Assembly (NCBI GenBank): GCA_015661095.1
Contig: JACVQI010000027.1
Location: forward strand, 1-16,068
Length of the DNA: 16,068 bases
Direction of reading: 5' to 3'
Source of the DNA: Gammaproteobacteria bacterium
Lineage (GTDB): Bacteria; Pseudomonadota; Gammaproteobacteria; Eutrophobiales; Eutrophobiaceae
Part shown: in pieces, positions 7,003-15,011 of the stretch
How positions within the stretch are numbered: the first letter of the stretch is position 1
How the letters are laid out: every line of letters begins with the position of its first letter
Translations under genes and position numbers: made by a program
Notes under the pieces: model-generated
Told to the model about the DNA's origin: nothing
Seen by the model: only the letters and a program-made list of their open reading frames with translations
Databases searched by the model: none

Positions 7003-8679
7003 ATGAGTGAAAGTTTCGCCGAGTTATTTGAGCAGAGTCACATCGAGTTAAAAATGCGACCGGGTAGCATCGTCAGCGCCACCGTGGTGGATATCTATGA
7101 CGAGATGGTTATCGTCAACGCCGGTCTTAAATCGGAAGGTGTGATACCCATCGAGCAATTCTACGACGAACACGGTAATCTGGAAGTTGCCATCGGCGAT
7201 GAAGTCGATGTGGCGCTGGACGCCGTGGAAGACGGCTTTGGCGCAACCCAGCTCTCAAGGGAAAAGGCGAAACGGCTGATGGCGTGGAAAACCCTGGAAG
7301 AGGCCCATGCGGAAAACCGGACTGTTATCGGCATCATTACCGAAAGGGTCAAAGGCGGTTTTACGGTGGATATCGAATCGATCCGCGCATTTTTACCCGG
7401 TTCACTGGTGGATATCCGGCCGGTCCGGGATACCAGCTATCTCGAGGGCAAACCGCTCGAATTCAAGGTCATCAAGATTGACCAGCGCCGCAGTAATGTG
7501 GTCGTGTCCCGACGGGCCGTGGTCGAGAAGGAAGACTCGGTGGAGCGCGAGGCTTTGTTGGACAAGTTGAAAGAAGGCTTGACGGTGAAGGGTGTGGTGA
7601 AAAATCTGACTGATTACGGTGCTTTCCTGGATCTGGGCGGTATTGACGGCCTGCTCCATATTACTGACATGGCCTGGAAGCGGGTCAAGGACCCGAGTGA
7701 AATCGTCACCATCGGCCAGGAGATCGAAGTGAAGATCCTGAAATTCGACCGGGAACGCAACCGGGTTTCGCTGGGCTTGAAACAGATGGGCGATGACCCC
7801 TGGGCGGATTTACCCCGACGCTATCCCGAAGGCGCGCGTTTACGCGGGCGCGTCACCAACATCGCCGATTACGGTTGTTTTGTTGAGCTGGAAGAGGGCG
7901 TTGAAGGTCTGGTGCATGTATCAGAGATGGATTGGACCAATAAAAACGTGCATCCCTCCAAACTGGTCCACGTCGGCATGGAAGTCGAAGTTGTCATCCT
8001 GGATATCGATGAGGAGCGACGCCGGATCTCGCTCGGCATGAAACAGTGTCAGCCAAATCCGTGGGAACAGTTCGCCGCTGTGCATAACAAGGGCGACCGG
8101 GTTGTCGGTACCATCAAATCCATCACCGATTTCGGCATCTTTATCGGTCTGGAGGGTGGTATAGATGGACTGGTCCATCTGTCCGACGTCTCCTGGGCGG
8201 ATGAAAGCGAAGAATCCGTGCGCAGATACAAGAAGGGCGAAGAGATCGAAACCGTGGTGCTGGCTGTGGATGCGGAGCGGGAACGGATATCTCTCGGTAT
8301 CAAACAAATGGAGAAGGATCCATTCTCCAGTTATGTAGCCGAACATCCGAAAGGCAGTATCGTCAAGGTTACCGTCCTGGAAGTTGAGGCGAAAAATGTA
8401 ACCGTGCAAATGGCCGAGAGCATCGAAGGCCAGCTCAAGGCCTCCGAGGTTTCCAACGATAAGCGCATCGAAGATGCCCGGGCAGTCGTCAAACAGGGTG
8501 ATGAACTGGAAGTGAAAATAACCGCTATTGACCGGAAAAAACGCACTATCAGCGTGTCCGTCCGTGCCAAGGAATCCGACGATGAATCCGCCGCGGTACG
8601 CGAATATGCCCCGAATTCCTCCAGTGGCGCAAAACTGGGCGATATCCTGAAGGAACATTTAGATAGTAACGAGGAATAA
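7003..8679 (+). CDS. rpsA: 30S ribosomal protein S1
   Basis: S1 binds mRNA on the 30S platform and unfolds structured or weak initiation regions. The 558-residue protein, close to the 557 of E. coli, has six S1 repeats at roughly residues 19-87, 105-171, 192-260, 277-347, 364-434 and 451-521. Repeats 3 to 5 show the strong RNA-binding pattern (TDYGAFLDLGGIDGLLHI, ADYGCFVELEEGVEGLVH, TDFGIFIGLEGGIDGLVH). The first two are the divergent ribosome-docking type. The tail EYAPNSSSGAKLGDILKEHL resembles that of other proteobacterial S1 proteins. The frame is open further upstream to 6853, but ATG 7003 starts the conserved MSESFAELFEQS, and the added N-terminus would overlap cmk, so 7003 is chosen. 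The start lacks a good Shine-Dalgarno, as is usual for rpsA. Confidence 0.97.
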   Translation: MSESFAELFEQSHIELKMRPGSIVSATVVDIYDEMVIVNAGLKSEGVIPIEQFYDEHGNLEVAIGDEVDVALDAVEDGFGATQLSREKAKRLMAWKTLEEAHAENRTVIGIITERVKGGFTVDIESIRAFLPGSLVDIRPVRDTSYLEGKPLEFKVIKIDQRRSNVVVSRRAVVEKEDSVEREALLDKLKEGLTVKGVVKNLTDYGAFLDLGGIDGLLHITDMAWKRVKDPSEIVTIGQEIEVKILKFDRERNRVSLGLKQMGDDPWADLPRRYPEGARLRGRVTNIADYGCFVELEEGVEGLVHVSEMDWTNKNVHPSKLVHVGMEVEVVILDIDEERRRISLGMKQCQPNPWEQFAAVHNKGDRVVGTIKSITDFGIFIGLEGGIDGLVHLSDVSWADESEESVRRYKKGEEIETVVLAVDAERERISLGIKQMEKDPFSSYVAEHPKGSIVKVTVLEVEAKNVTVQMAESIEGQLKASEVSNDKRIEDARAVVKQGDELEVKITAIDRKKRTISVSVRAKESDDESAAVREYAPNSSSGAKLGDILKEHLDSNEE

Positions 8680-8684
8680 TTTCC

Positions 8685-8693
8685 TGTTATATT
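8685..8693 (+). promoter_or_regulatory. Candidate extended -10 promoter for ihfB
   Basis: TGTTATATT fits an extended -10 element (TG, one base, then TATATT, close to TATAAT) in a run of alternating A and T, 65 bases before the ihfB start. There is no recognisable -35 at the usual distance, which extended -10 promoters can tolerate. In E. coli ihfB has its own promoter between rpsA and ihfB, so the location is plausible. Confidence 0.35.
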
Positions 8694-8757
8694 ATATATA
8701 TAGGCATCGTGGATCGCTTGTCGATGGTCATGAAAGCCAACTAACCAGCAAGTAGAT

Positions 8758-9126
8758 ATGACCAAATCAGAACTAATCGAATTACTCGCCAAGCGCCAGG
8801 ACCAGTTGGCGTATAAAGATGTGGAAGAGGCGGTAAAAAAGATACTGGAACACATGGGACAAACCCTCGCTGGCGGCGAGCGTATCGAAATCCGTGGTTT
8901 TGGCAGTTTCTCATTGCATTATCGTCCGCCCCGGGTTGGCCGTAATCCAAAGTCCGGCGAGCCGGTTTCACTGCCAGCCAAGTATGTTCCGCATTTTAAG
9001 CCAGGCAAGCAATTGCGGGAGCGCGTCGATCAATCTCTGCATAGTGGGGCGCCGATAACTGACGGTCATGGATCCCAGATTGAAAGCAAACGGGATTTGA
9101 GCCACAGCGCGTCTGATAATTCGTAA
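8758..9126 (+). CDS. ihfB: Integration host factor subunit beta
   Basis: IHF-beta pairs with IHF-alpha (encoded elsewhere) to bend DNA sharply at specific sites in replication, recombination and transcription. The HU/IHF fold is complete: MTKSELIELL at the start, IRGFGSFSLHYRPPRVGRN (45-63), the DNA-inserting arm with RNPKSG (62-67, intercalating proline P64), and FKPGK (80-84). The position right after rpsA is diagnostic for the beta subunit in proteobacteria. The protein is 122 residues, against 94 for the E. coli subunit. The extra 25 or so residues after about position 95 are polar, rich in S, D, H and G, and probably disordered. The stop is TAA and the downstream gap holds a candidate lapA promoter. 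The start has only a weak Shine-Dalgarno. Confidence 0.95.
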   Translation: MTKSELIELLAKRQDQLAYKDVEEAVKKILEHMGQTLAGGERIEIRGFGSFSLHYRPPRVGRNPKSGEPVSLPAKYVPHFKPGKQLRERVDQSLHSGAPITDGHGSQIESKRDLSHSASDNS

Positions 9127-9176
9127 AGTTCTGCACATCCCCCTGCTCCCGGCCTCGTCCGGTCCAGAATTCCGCT

Positions 9177-9206
9177 TTGTATCAGGTCAGGTAATGGCTT
9201 TAGAAT
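9177..9206 (+). promoter_or_regulatory. Candidate sigma70 promoter for lapA-lapB-pyrF
   Basis: TTGTAT (9177-9182) and TAGAAT (9201-9206) are separated by 18 bases and lie about 30 bases before the lapA ATG, in the 108-base gap after ihfB. Both hexamers are only partial matches. In E. coli lapAB has heat-shock control, but no convincing sigma32-type pair is visible here. Confidence 0.35.
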
Positions 9207-9234
9207 AGACCTATGCAACACTCCAGGTTGTGAC

Positions 9235-9540
9235 ATGTCTTCCACGTTGAAAAGGATAATATTACTGACGTTGGTCAGCGTGGTATTTTTGGGCGGACTG
9301 GCTTTTTATCTGCGCAATAATCAGTTGGTGGCTTTTGATTACTTCCTGGGCCAATTGATACTGCCGTTTTCAGTCTGGTTATTAATAGTATTGATTCTGG
9401 GTATCGGACTGGGCTGGCTGACGATCCTGCCGGTGATACTCAATCTGAAACGGCAGAAAGCCAGATTGCTGCGCCAGCAAAAAATCAATGAAACAGAGAT
9501 CAACAATCTGCGAGTGCTGCCAGTCAAGGATATACATTGA
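9235..9540 (+). CDS. lapA: Lipopolysaccharide assembly protein A
   Basis: LapA is a small inner-membrane protein of the LapA (DUF1049) family that works with LapB in balancing lipopolysaccharide synthesis. The 101 residues contain two transmembrane helices, about 8-25 (IILLTLVSVVFLGGLAFYL) and 41-66 (a Leu/Ile/Val-rich stretch with GIGLGW). The family pattern N-x-x-x-V-x-F-D-Y-F between them is present as NNQLVAFDYF. A basic, coiled C-terminus (LKRQKARLLRQQK) faces the cytoplasm. The stop TGA shares its last base with the ATG of lapB, so the two are translationally coupled. Weak AGG before the start. Confidence 0.92.
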   Translation: MSSTLKRIILLTLVSVVFLGGLAFYLRNNQLVAFDYFLGQLILPFSVWLLIVLILGIGLGWLTILPVILNLKRQKARLLRQQKINETEINNLRVLPVKDIH

Positions 9541-10715
9541 TGGATTGGACATGGATCCTGATCGGAAGCCTGGTTATCTTCGCCGGCTGGTACTGGTGGT
9601 CGGCGTCGCGATGGCATGCTGACCGGCAGGCGGGCCTATCCCTGCGGAATATCCCGCCTGAATATCTCAAAGGCCTGAATTACGTCCTCAATGAACAGCA
9701 GGACAAGGCCATTGAAATATTTATCAAAATGCTGGAAGTTGATAGCGATACAGTGGAAACACATCTGGCGCTGGGTCACCTGTTCCGGCGGCGTGGTGAA
9801 ACCGATCGGGCGATCCGCATACATCAGAACCTGATTGCCAGGCCGAATCTGGGGGAAGACGAGCGCTTACTGGCCTTACTGGAACTGGGCATGGATTATA
9901 TGAGCTCGGGTCTGCTGGATCGGGCGGAGAGTCTGTTCAAGGAATTGTCCGCTACCCGAACTTATGCCATTCAGGCCCATCAGAAGTTACTCGAGATCTA
10001 TCAGCAGGAAAAGGAATGGGACAAGGCTATCGTCATCGCCCAGAAACTACAGTCTCTGAACGGTCAGGATCTGAATGCCGTTATCGCCCAGTTTTATTGC
10101 GAACTGGCCGATCAGGGGCAGTCCGCGGGTAACACGGCCAGCGCGCAGCAACATATCAGGAAGGCGTTAACTATCGATCCCGATTGCATCCGTGCCAGCC
10201 TGCTGGAAGGGAAGAGCGCCCGCCGTGAAGGAAAAACCGGACTGGCACTGAAGACCTTCCAGCGCGTTGAAAAACAGGATCCGGACTATCTGCCAGAGGT
10301 TATCGCCGTTATCGTTGCCTGTTACCGCGATCTCGGACAGATTGAAGATTGTATGCAGTACTTGCGTTATATCGTCAGCAAATACGGTGGCATGACACCC
10401 TTACTACACTTAACGCGGTTAATAGAAGAAACGCATGGTGAAAAAGCCGCCGTTACATACATTTCCCAGGAACTTAAGCGCAGGCCGTCAGTCCGGGGCG
10501 TGGATAAATTAATTGAGTATGCACTGGCTATGGCCGAGGGCGAGATCCGGGACAATCTGCAAACCATCAAGGAGATGACCGGGAAGCTGTTGAGCGGTAG
10601 CCCGGTTTATAAATGCGAGCACTGCGGCTTTGACGCAAAACTGCTGCATTGGCATTGTCCGAGCTGCAAGCAGTGGAGTACCATCAAACCAGTGTTGGGA
10701 GTGGTTGGTGAATAA
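9540..10715 (+). CDS. lapB: Lipopolysaccharide assembly protein B (TPR and rubredoxin-like)
   Basis: LapB (YciM) is a membrane-anchored adaptor that directs degradation of LpxC by FtsH and so sets the rate of lipopolysaccharide synthesis. The 391 residues begin with a single transmembrane helix (about 4-22, WILIGSLVIFAGWYWW). A conserved juxtamembrane segment and a long series of TPR repeats (roughly 40-330) follow. A rubredoxin-like metal site at the C-terminus has C359-x2-C362 and C373-x2-C376, within YKCEHCGFDAKLLHWHCPSC. Length and architecture match the E. coli protein. The frame also contains a TTG one codon earlier, but the ATG at 9540, coupled to the lapA stop, is preferred. Its end overlaps the GTG start of pyrF by eight bases. 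Confidence 0.95.
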   Translation: MDWTWILIGSLVIFAGWYWWSASRWHADRQAGLSLRNIPPEYLKGLNYVLNEQQDKAIEIFIKMLEVDSDTVETHLALGHLFRRRGETDRAIRIHQNLIARPNLGEDERLLALLELGMDYMSSGLLDRAESLFKELSATRTYAIQAHQKLLEIYQQEKEWDKAIVIAQKLQSLNGQDLNAVIAQFYCELADQGQSAGNTASAQQHIRKALTIDPDCIRASLLEGKSARREGKTGLALKTFQRVEKQDPDYLPEVIAVIVACYRDLGQIEDCMQYLRYIVSKYGGMTPLLHLTRLIEETHGEKAAVTYISQELKRRPSVRGVDKLIEYALAMAEGEIRDNLQTIKEMTGKLLSGSPVYKCEHCGFDAKLLHWHCPSCKQWSTIKPVLGVVGE

Positions 10716-11424
10716 TTCCCGCGTTATCGTCGCGCTGGATTTTCCGGATGAGACAACGGCGCGGCAACATATCAGCATGTTGGACCCTGGATTATGCCGG
10801 GTGAAAGTCGGCATGGAATTGTTTACCGGCGGTGGCCCCAGCCTGGTTGAAGCGTTGATTGCGGACGGGTTCGACGTCTTTCTGGATTTGAAATTTCATG
10901 ATATTCCCACCACGGTGGCGAAGGCCTGTACGGTTGCCGCCAGACTGGGTGTATGGATGCTGAATGTCCATGCCGGCGGTGGCCGCGAGATGCTGCTGAC
11001 GGCGTGCGAAGCTGTAGCCAAAGAACCGCACCAGCCTCTGCTGATAGGCGTTACGGTGTTGACCAGTCTGGCCACTGCGGATCTGGCTGAAATCGGTGTG
11101 CCGGCCGCTGCCGCGGACCAGGTCACCCGCCTCGCCGGCTTATGCAAGTCAGCCGGTCTGGACGGCGTGGTCTGTTCCGCGCAAGAGTCCGCCGGATTGC
11201 AAGCCGCGCTGGGCCGGGAGTTTATCCTGGTCACACCGGGGATCCGGCCGGCCGGCAGTGCCAGCCACGATCAAAAGCGAACCATGACCCCCGCCGAGGC
11301 TATGCTTGCCGGCAGTCATTATCTGGTGATTGGGCGGCCGATTTTTCAGGCCGAGGATCCATTGTTAATGTTACAGCAGCTGAACCGGGAAATTAATACT
11401 GCCCTGGCGCAACGGCAAGCCTGA
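10708..11424 (+). CDS. pyrF: Orotidine 5'-phosphate decarboxylase
   Basis: PyrF decarboxylates OMP to UMP, the final step of de novo pyrimidine synthesis. From the GTG at 10708 the protein is 238 residues, normal for the bacterial group. The start is supported by the N-terminus SRVIVALDFPD, by GGGAG a few bases upstream, and by overlap with the lapB stop. The frame extends back to 10630, but that part is a shadow of the lapB 3' end. The catalytic signature DLKFHDIPTT has D60, K62 and D65, the charged array of the active site. K33 in RVKVG, IGVTVLTS and TPGIRP (phosphate-binding end of the barrel) are all present. Placement after lapAB is common in gammaproteobacteria. Its product UMP leads on to the CMP used by Cmk, but no shared regulation is visible. 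Confidence 0.96.
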   Translation: MNNSRVIVALDFPDETTARQHISMLDPGLCRVKVGMELFTGGGPSLVEALIADGFDVFLDLKFHDIPTTVAKACTVAARLGVWMLNVHAGGGREMLLTACEAVAKEPHQPLLIGVTVLTSLATADLAEIGVPAAAADQVTRLAGLCKSAGLDGVVCSAQESAGLQAALGREFILVTPGIRPAGSASHDQKRTMTPAEAMLAGSHYLVIGRPIFQAEDPLLMLQQLNREINTALAQRQA

Positions 11425-11466
11425 TCAGGATCAGATTCGGCGTGGTGCAAAAATATTTTCCAGCAG

Positions 11467-14400
11467 ATGAGCGAATCATTAGCCATATCGCCACTGCATT
11501 CTGAACTGCCCGTCACCGCGGGCGAATGTCACTACTGGGGCCGCCTGTATGGCAGCAGCAAGGCGCTGGCGCTGAGTGCCGCGGCGGTCAATGCCCGCGG
11601 GCCGCTGGTGATCATCACCGCTGATCTCAATAATGCCACCCGTCTGCTGCAGGGTCTGGCGTTTTATCAACCGCGGCCAGGCGGTGAATTCAAGCCGCTG
11701 TCCTTTCCCGACTGGGAAACCCTGCCCTACGATCTGTTTTCCCCTTATCAGGACATTATTTCCGACCGGTTGGCGAGCTTGTCCCATTTACCGAACCTGG
11801 AGCAGGGTATCCTGGTTGTCGCTGTTACGACGGTGATGCACAGACTGTTGCCGCGGAGTTATCTCAGCGCCTACAGTCTCAGTCTCAAGGTCGGCCAGGA
11901 GCTGCGTATCGATCCATTTCGCGCCGAACTAACCAGCAGCGGCTACCGCTTTGTGTCACAGGTCATGGAGCACGGCGACGTCGCGGTGCGGGGTTCGATA
12001 CTGGATATCTTTCCCATGGGGTCACGGGAACCATACCGAATCGACCTGTTCGCTGAAACGATAGACAGTATCCGGTTGTTTGATCCGGAAACGCAACGAT
12101 CAAAGGACCAGATCCAGGAATTGCGCATCTTGCCGGCGCGCGAAACAGCGCTGCTGCCGGAAAACATCGCACGGTTCCGCGCCAACTGGCGTACACGATT
12201 CGAGGGCAATCCGGCCACCGTGCCGGTTTATAAGGACGTCAGTGACGGCATCGCACCGGCCGGTATTGAATACTATCTGCCATTGTTTTACACGGAAACC
12301 AGCAGCCTGTTCGATTATCTGCACGGGAATGCCGTGGTTGTTCTGGATGAAGGGGTGGAGGCGGCCGCGGAAACCTTCTGGGGGGAGATTAACGATCGCT
12401 ATGAGCAGGGCCGACATAATCGGGAGCGGCCTTTGCTGGCGCCGGAAGAGTTGTTTTACCGGCCGGAGGATTTACTGGCACAGATCAGTCGTTTACCCCG
12501 CATCCAGGTCAGCGGTCTGGCGCAGGACGATACCCAACCGGGGCGGGTTAACTTTGCCTGTCAGTTACCGCCACAACTACCGGTAGACGCCCGGGCCAGT
12601 GAGCCGCTGGCGCCGTTACGGCAATTTATCGGGGGTTTTGGCGGCCGCATTCTGCTGCTGGCGGAATCCGCCGGCCGGCGGGAGACGATACTGGAACTAC
12701 TGGCGAAATATGACTTACGGCCGACATTGGTCAGTGATTGGCAGGATTTCCTGCAAGCGCCCGCTGCATTGGCACTGACTGTCGCGCCGTTGCAGCAGGG
12801 CGCCATGCTGTTACAACCACGGCTCGCCGTCGTTTGTGAAGCGCAGTTGTTCGGAGAACGGGTGGAACAACGTCGCCTGCGCAAACGCCGGCAATTCGAT
12901 ACCGAGGCCCTGGTCCGCAATCTGACGGAATTGACTATCGGCGCTCCTGTCGTGCATATGGACCATGGCGTTGGCAGGTACCGGGGTTTGGTGACGCTGG
13001 TCACCGACGGTATCCCGGCTGAATATCTGCTGCTCGAATATGATCAGGGTGACAAACTGTATGTGCCGGTCGCATCGCTGGATCTGATCGGCCGCTATAC
13101 CGGCGTGGATCCGGACCATGCGCCCTTGCACCGGCTGGGCAGCGGTCAATGGCAGAAGGCCAGGCGCAGGGCCGCGGAGAAGGTGCATGATGTCGCGGCG
13201 GAACTGCTGGAACTGCATGCCCGGCGGGCGGCCCGATCGGGCTATAGTTTCAGTGTGGATGCGGATGCCTACCGGGCCTACGCCCAGAGTTTTCCGTTTG
13301 AGGAAACCCCCGGCCAGGAAGAGGCGATCCACCAGGTGATCCGGGACATGGCCGACGCCAAACCCATGGATCGCCTGATTTGCGGTGATTCCGGTTTCGG
13401 TAAAACCGAAGTCGCCATGCGGGCGGCGTTTATCGCGGTGCAGAGCAATAAACAGGTGGCACTGCTGGTGCCGACGACACTGCTGGCACAGCAGCATTAC
13501 CAGAATTTCCAGGATCGCTTCGCCGATTGGCCGGTCCGTATCGAAATGCTGTCGCGCTTCCGTAGCAAAAATGAGCGGGATATTATCCAACATGGCTTGC
13601 AGGAAGGCACTATTGATATCGTCATCGGCACGCATAAGCTGTTGCAGGGCGACATCCACTTTCGCCGCCTGGGTCTGGTGATTATCGACGAGGAGCATCG
13701 CTTCGGCGTGCGCCAGAAAGAACAATTCAAATCACTGCGCGCGGAAGTGGATGTATTGACCATGACCGCGACGCCCATCCCCAGAACCCTGAATATGGCC
13801 CTGGCGGACATCCGCGACCTGTCCATCATCGCCACGCCGCCGTCGCGGCGTTTGCCGGTCAAAACCTTCATCCGGGAATGGAACGATGCCATGGTCAAGG
13901 AGGCCTTGTTGCGTGAAATCAAACGCGGTGGCCAGGTGTATTTCCTGCATAACAAGATCGAGGATATCGAGGCCAGGGCCCTGGAACTGGCCGGTCTGCT
14001 GCCGGAGGCGCGGGTCAGGGTCGCGCATGGCCAGATGCCGGAAAAGGAACTGGAGCGGGTCATGCAGGACTTTTACCATCAGCGCTTTAATGTCCTGGTG
14101 TGCACCACCATTATCGAAACCGGCATTGACGTGCCGAATGCCAATACTATTTTTATTAACCGCGCGGATAAATTTGGCCTGGCGCAGTTGTACCAGTTGC
14201 GTGGCCGTGTAGGCCGGTCTCATCATCGTGCCTATGCGTATCTGATTGTACCGCCCGTAAAAGCCATAACGGCGGATGCCGTGAAGCGGCTGGAAGCCAT
14301 CGAAGCACTGGAGGAACTGGGAATAGGTTTCACCCTGGCTACGCATGACCTGGAGATCCGCGGTGCCGGTGAAATCCTCGGCGAAGAGCAGAGCGGGCAG

Positions 14401-14949
14401 ATCCAGGAAGTCGGCTACGGCTTGTACATGGAAATGCTGGACCGCGCGGTCCGATCCCTGCAGGCCGGCAAGCAGCCGTTACTGGATCGGCCGCTCGATC
14501 ACGGCACCGAGATCAACCTGCATGTGCCGGCCCTGATCCCGGAAGATTATCTGCCGGACGTGCATGCCAGACTGATCCTGTACAAACGCATCGCCGGCGC
14601 CAGGGACGACGCGGAATTACAGGATCTGCAGGAAGAAATGATCGACCGCTTTGGCCTGCCGCCGGAGCCATTAAAGACGCTGTGGCAACTGGCGCTGCTG
14701 AAACTGAAGGCCTTGCCGCTGGGCGTCAGCAAGATCGACGTTGGCGCCAATGGCGGCCGCATTATCTTTCATGAACAGACCAATATAGACCCGGTGCGGG
14801 TGATTAAGCTGATCCAGTCGCAGCCGGCTGTCTATAAACTGGATGGCCAGAGTAAACTGAAGATACTCAAAGATTTGCCGGATACGCCCTCCCGTATTAA
14901 GGTATTGCATGAGTTACTTGATTTTATCGCCATCCCCAAAGCGGCATGA
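11467..14949 (+). CDS. mfd: Transcription-repair coupling factor
   Basis: Mfd binds RNA polymerase stalled at DNA damage, pushes it off with its ATP-driven translocase and recruits UvrA. The 1160-residue protein is full length (E. coli 1148). Residues 1 to about 330 form the UvrB-like module (FPDWETLPYD, GDVAVRGSILDIFP). About 490-560 is the CarD-like RNA-polymerase-interaction domain (VVHMDHGVGRYRGL). The translocase has Walker A GDSGFGKT (640-647), DEEH (741-744), TATPIPRTL (767-775), TIIETGIDVPNANT (881-894) and QLRGRVGRSHHRAYAYL (910-926), with the RAGA-like hairpin region beyond it. The C-terminal TRCF domain starts near 1015. Most relatives have G-D-V-G-F-G-K-T; here V is S. No strong ribosome-binding site precedes the ATG. 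The 42-base gap after pyrF shows no terminator. Confidence 0.98.
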   Translation: MSESLAISPLHSELPVTAGECHYWGRLYGSSKALALSAAAVNARGPLVIITADLNNATRLLQGLAFYQPRPGGEFKPLSFPDWETLPYDLFSPYQDIISDRLASLSHLPNLEQGILVVAVTTVMHRLLPRSYLSAYSLSLKVGQELRIDPFRAELTSSGYRFVSQVMEHGDVAVRGSILDIFPMGSREPYRIDLFAETIDSIRLFDPETQRSKDQIQELRILPARETALLPENIARFRANWRTRFEGNPATVPVYKDVSDGIAPAGIEYYLPLFYTETSSLFDYLHGNAVVVLDEGVEAAAETFWGEINDRYEQGRHNRERPLLAPEELFYRPEDLLAQISRLPRIQVSGLAQDDTQPGRVNFACQLPPQLPVDARASEPLAPLRQFIGGFGGRILLLAESAGRRETILELLAKYDLRPTLVSDWQDFLQAPAALALTVAPLQQGAMLLQPRLAVVCEAQLFGERVEQRRLRKRRQFDTEALVRNLTELTIGAPVVHMDHGVGRYRGLVTLVTDGIPAEYLLLEYDQGDKLYVPVASLDLIGRYTGVDPDHAPLHRLGSGQWQKARRRAAEKVHDVAAELLELHARRAARSGYSFSVDADAYRAYAQSFPFEETPGQEEAIHQVIRDMADAKPMDRLICGDSGFGKTEVAMRAAFIAVQSNKQVALLVPTTLLAQQHYQNFQDRFADWPVRIEMLSRFRSKNERDIIQHGLQEGTIDIVIGTHKLLQGDIHFRRLGLVIIDEEHRFGVRQKEQFKSLRAEVDVLTMTATPIPRTLNMALADIRDLSIIATPPSRRLPVKTFIREWNDAMVKEALLREIKRGGQVYFLHNKIEDIEARALELAGLLPEARVRVAHGQMPEKELERVMQDFYHQRFNVLVCTTIIETGIDVPNANTIFINRADKFGLAQLYQLRGRVGRSHHRAYAYLIVPPVKAITADAVKRLEAIEALEELGIGFTLATHDLEIRGAGEILGEEQSGQIQEVGYGLYMEMLDRAVRSLQAGKQPLLDRPLDHGTEINLHVPALIPEDYLPDVHARLILYKRIAGARDDAELQDLQEEMIDRFGLPPEPLKTLWQLALLKLKALPLGVSKIDVGANGGRIIFHEQTNIDPVRVIKLIQSQPAVYKLDGQSKLKILKDLPDTPSRIKVLHELLDFIAIPKAA

Positions 14950-14962
14950 ATTATAATAAGCA

Positions 14963-15011
14963 ACTAGCGACTAGCTACAAGTAAAAAGTTAAAAGTGGAA
15001 AGATTAAAGTG
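14963..15011. repeat. Period-7 tandem repeat, mfd-csiV junction
   Basis: Seven units in one register: ACTAGCG, ACTAGCT, ACAAGTA, AAAAGTT, AAAAGTG, GAAAGAT and TAAAGTG. Two unlike words (ACTAGCG, and the AAAAGTG word seen near hisC and tyrA) are joined without losing phase. The tract starts 13 bases after the mfd stop, and its last unit contains the GTG used as the csiV start. Confidence 0.8.

Noticed and set aside
7921..8658. Minus-strand frame of 245 codons opposite rpsA
   Set aside because: Phe/Asp/Gly-rich shadow of the S1 repeats in antisense; no recognisable domain.
8672..8685. Terminator after rpsA (AGGAA ... TTCCT)
   Set aside because: The stem is only 5 bp, A/T-heavy, starts in the stop region and lacks a following T-run.
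10630..10707. N-terminal extension of pyrF
   Set aside because: It is a frame shadow of the lapB zinc-ribbon coding region; the GTG at 10708 gives the family-length protein with a good ribosome-binding site.
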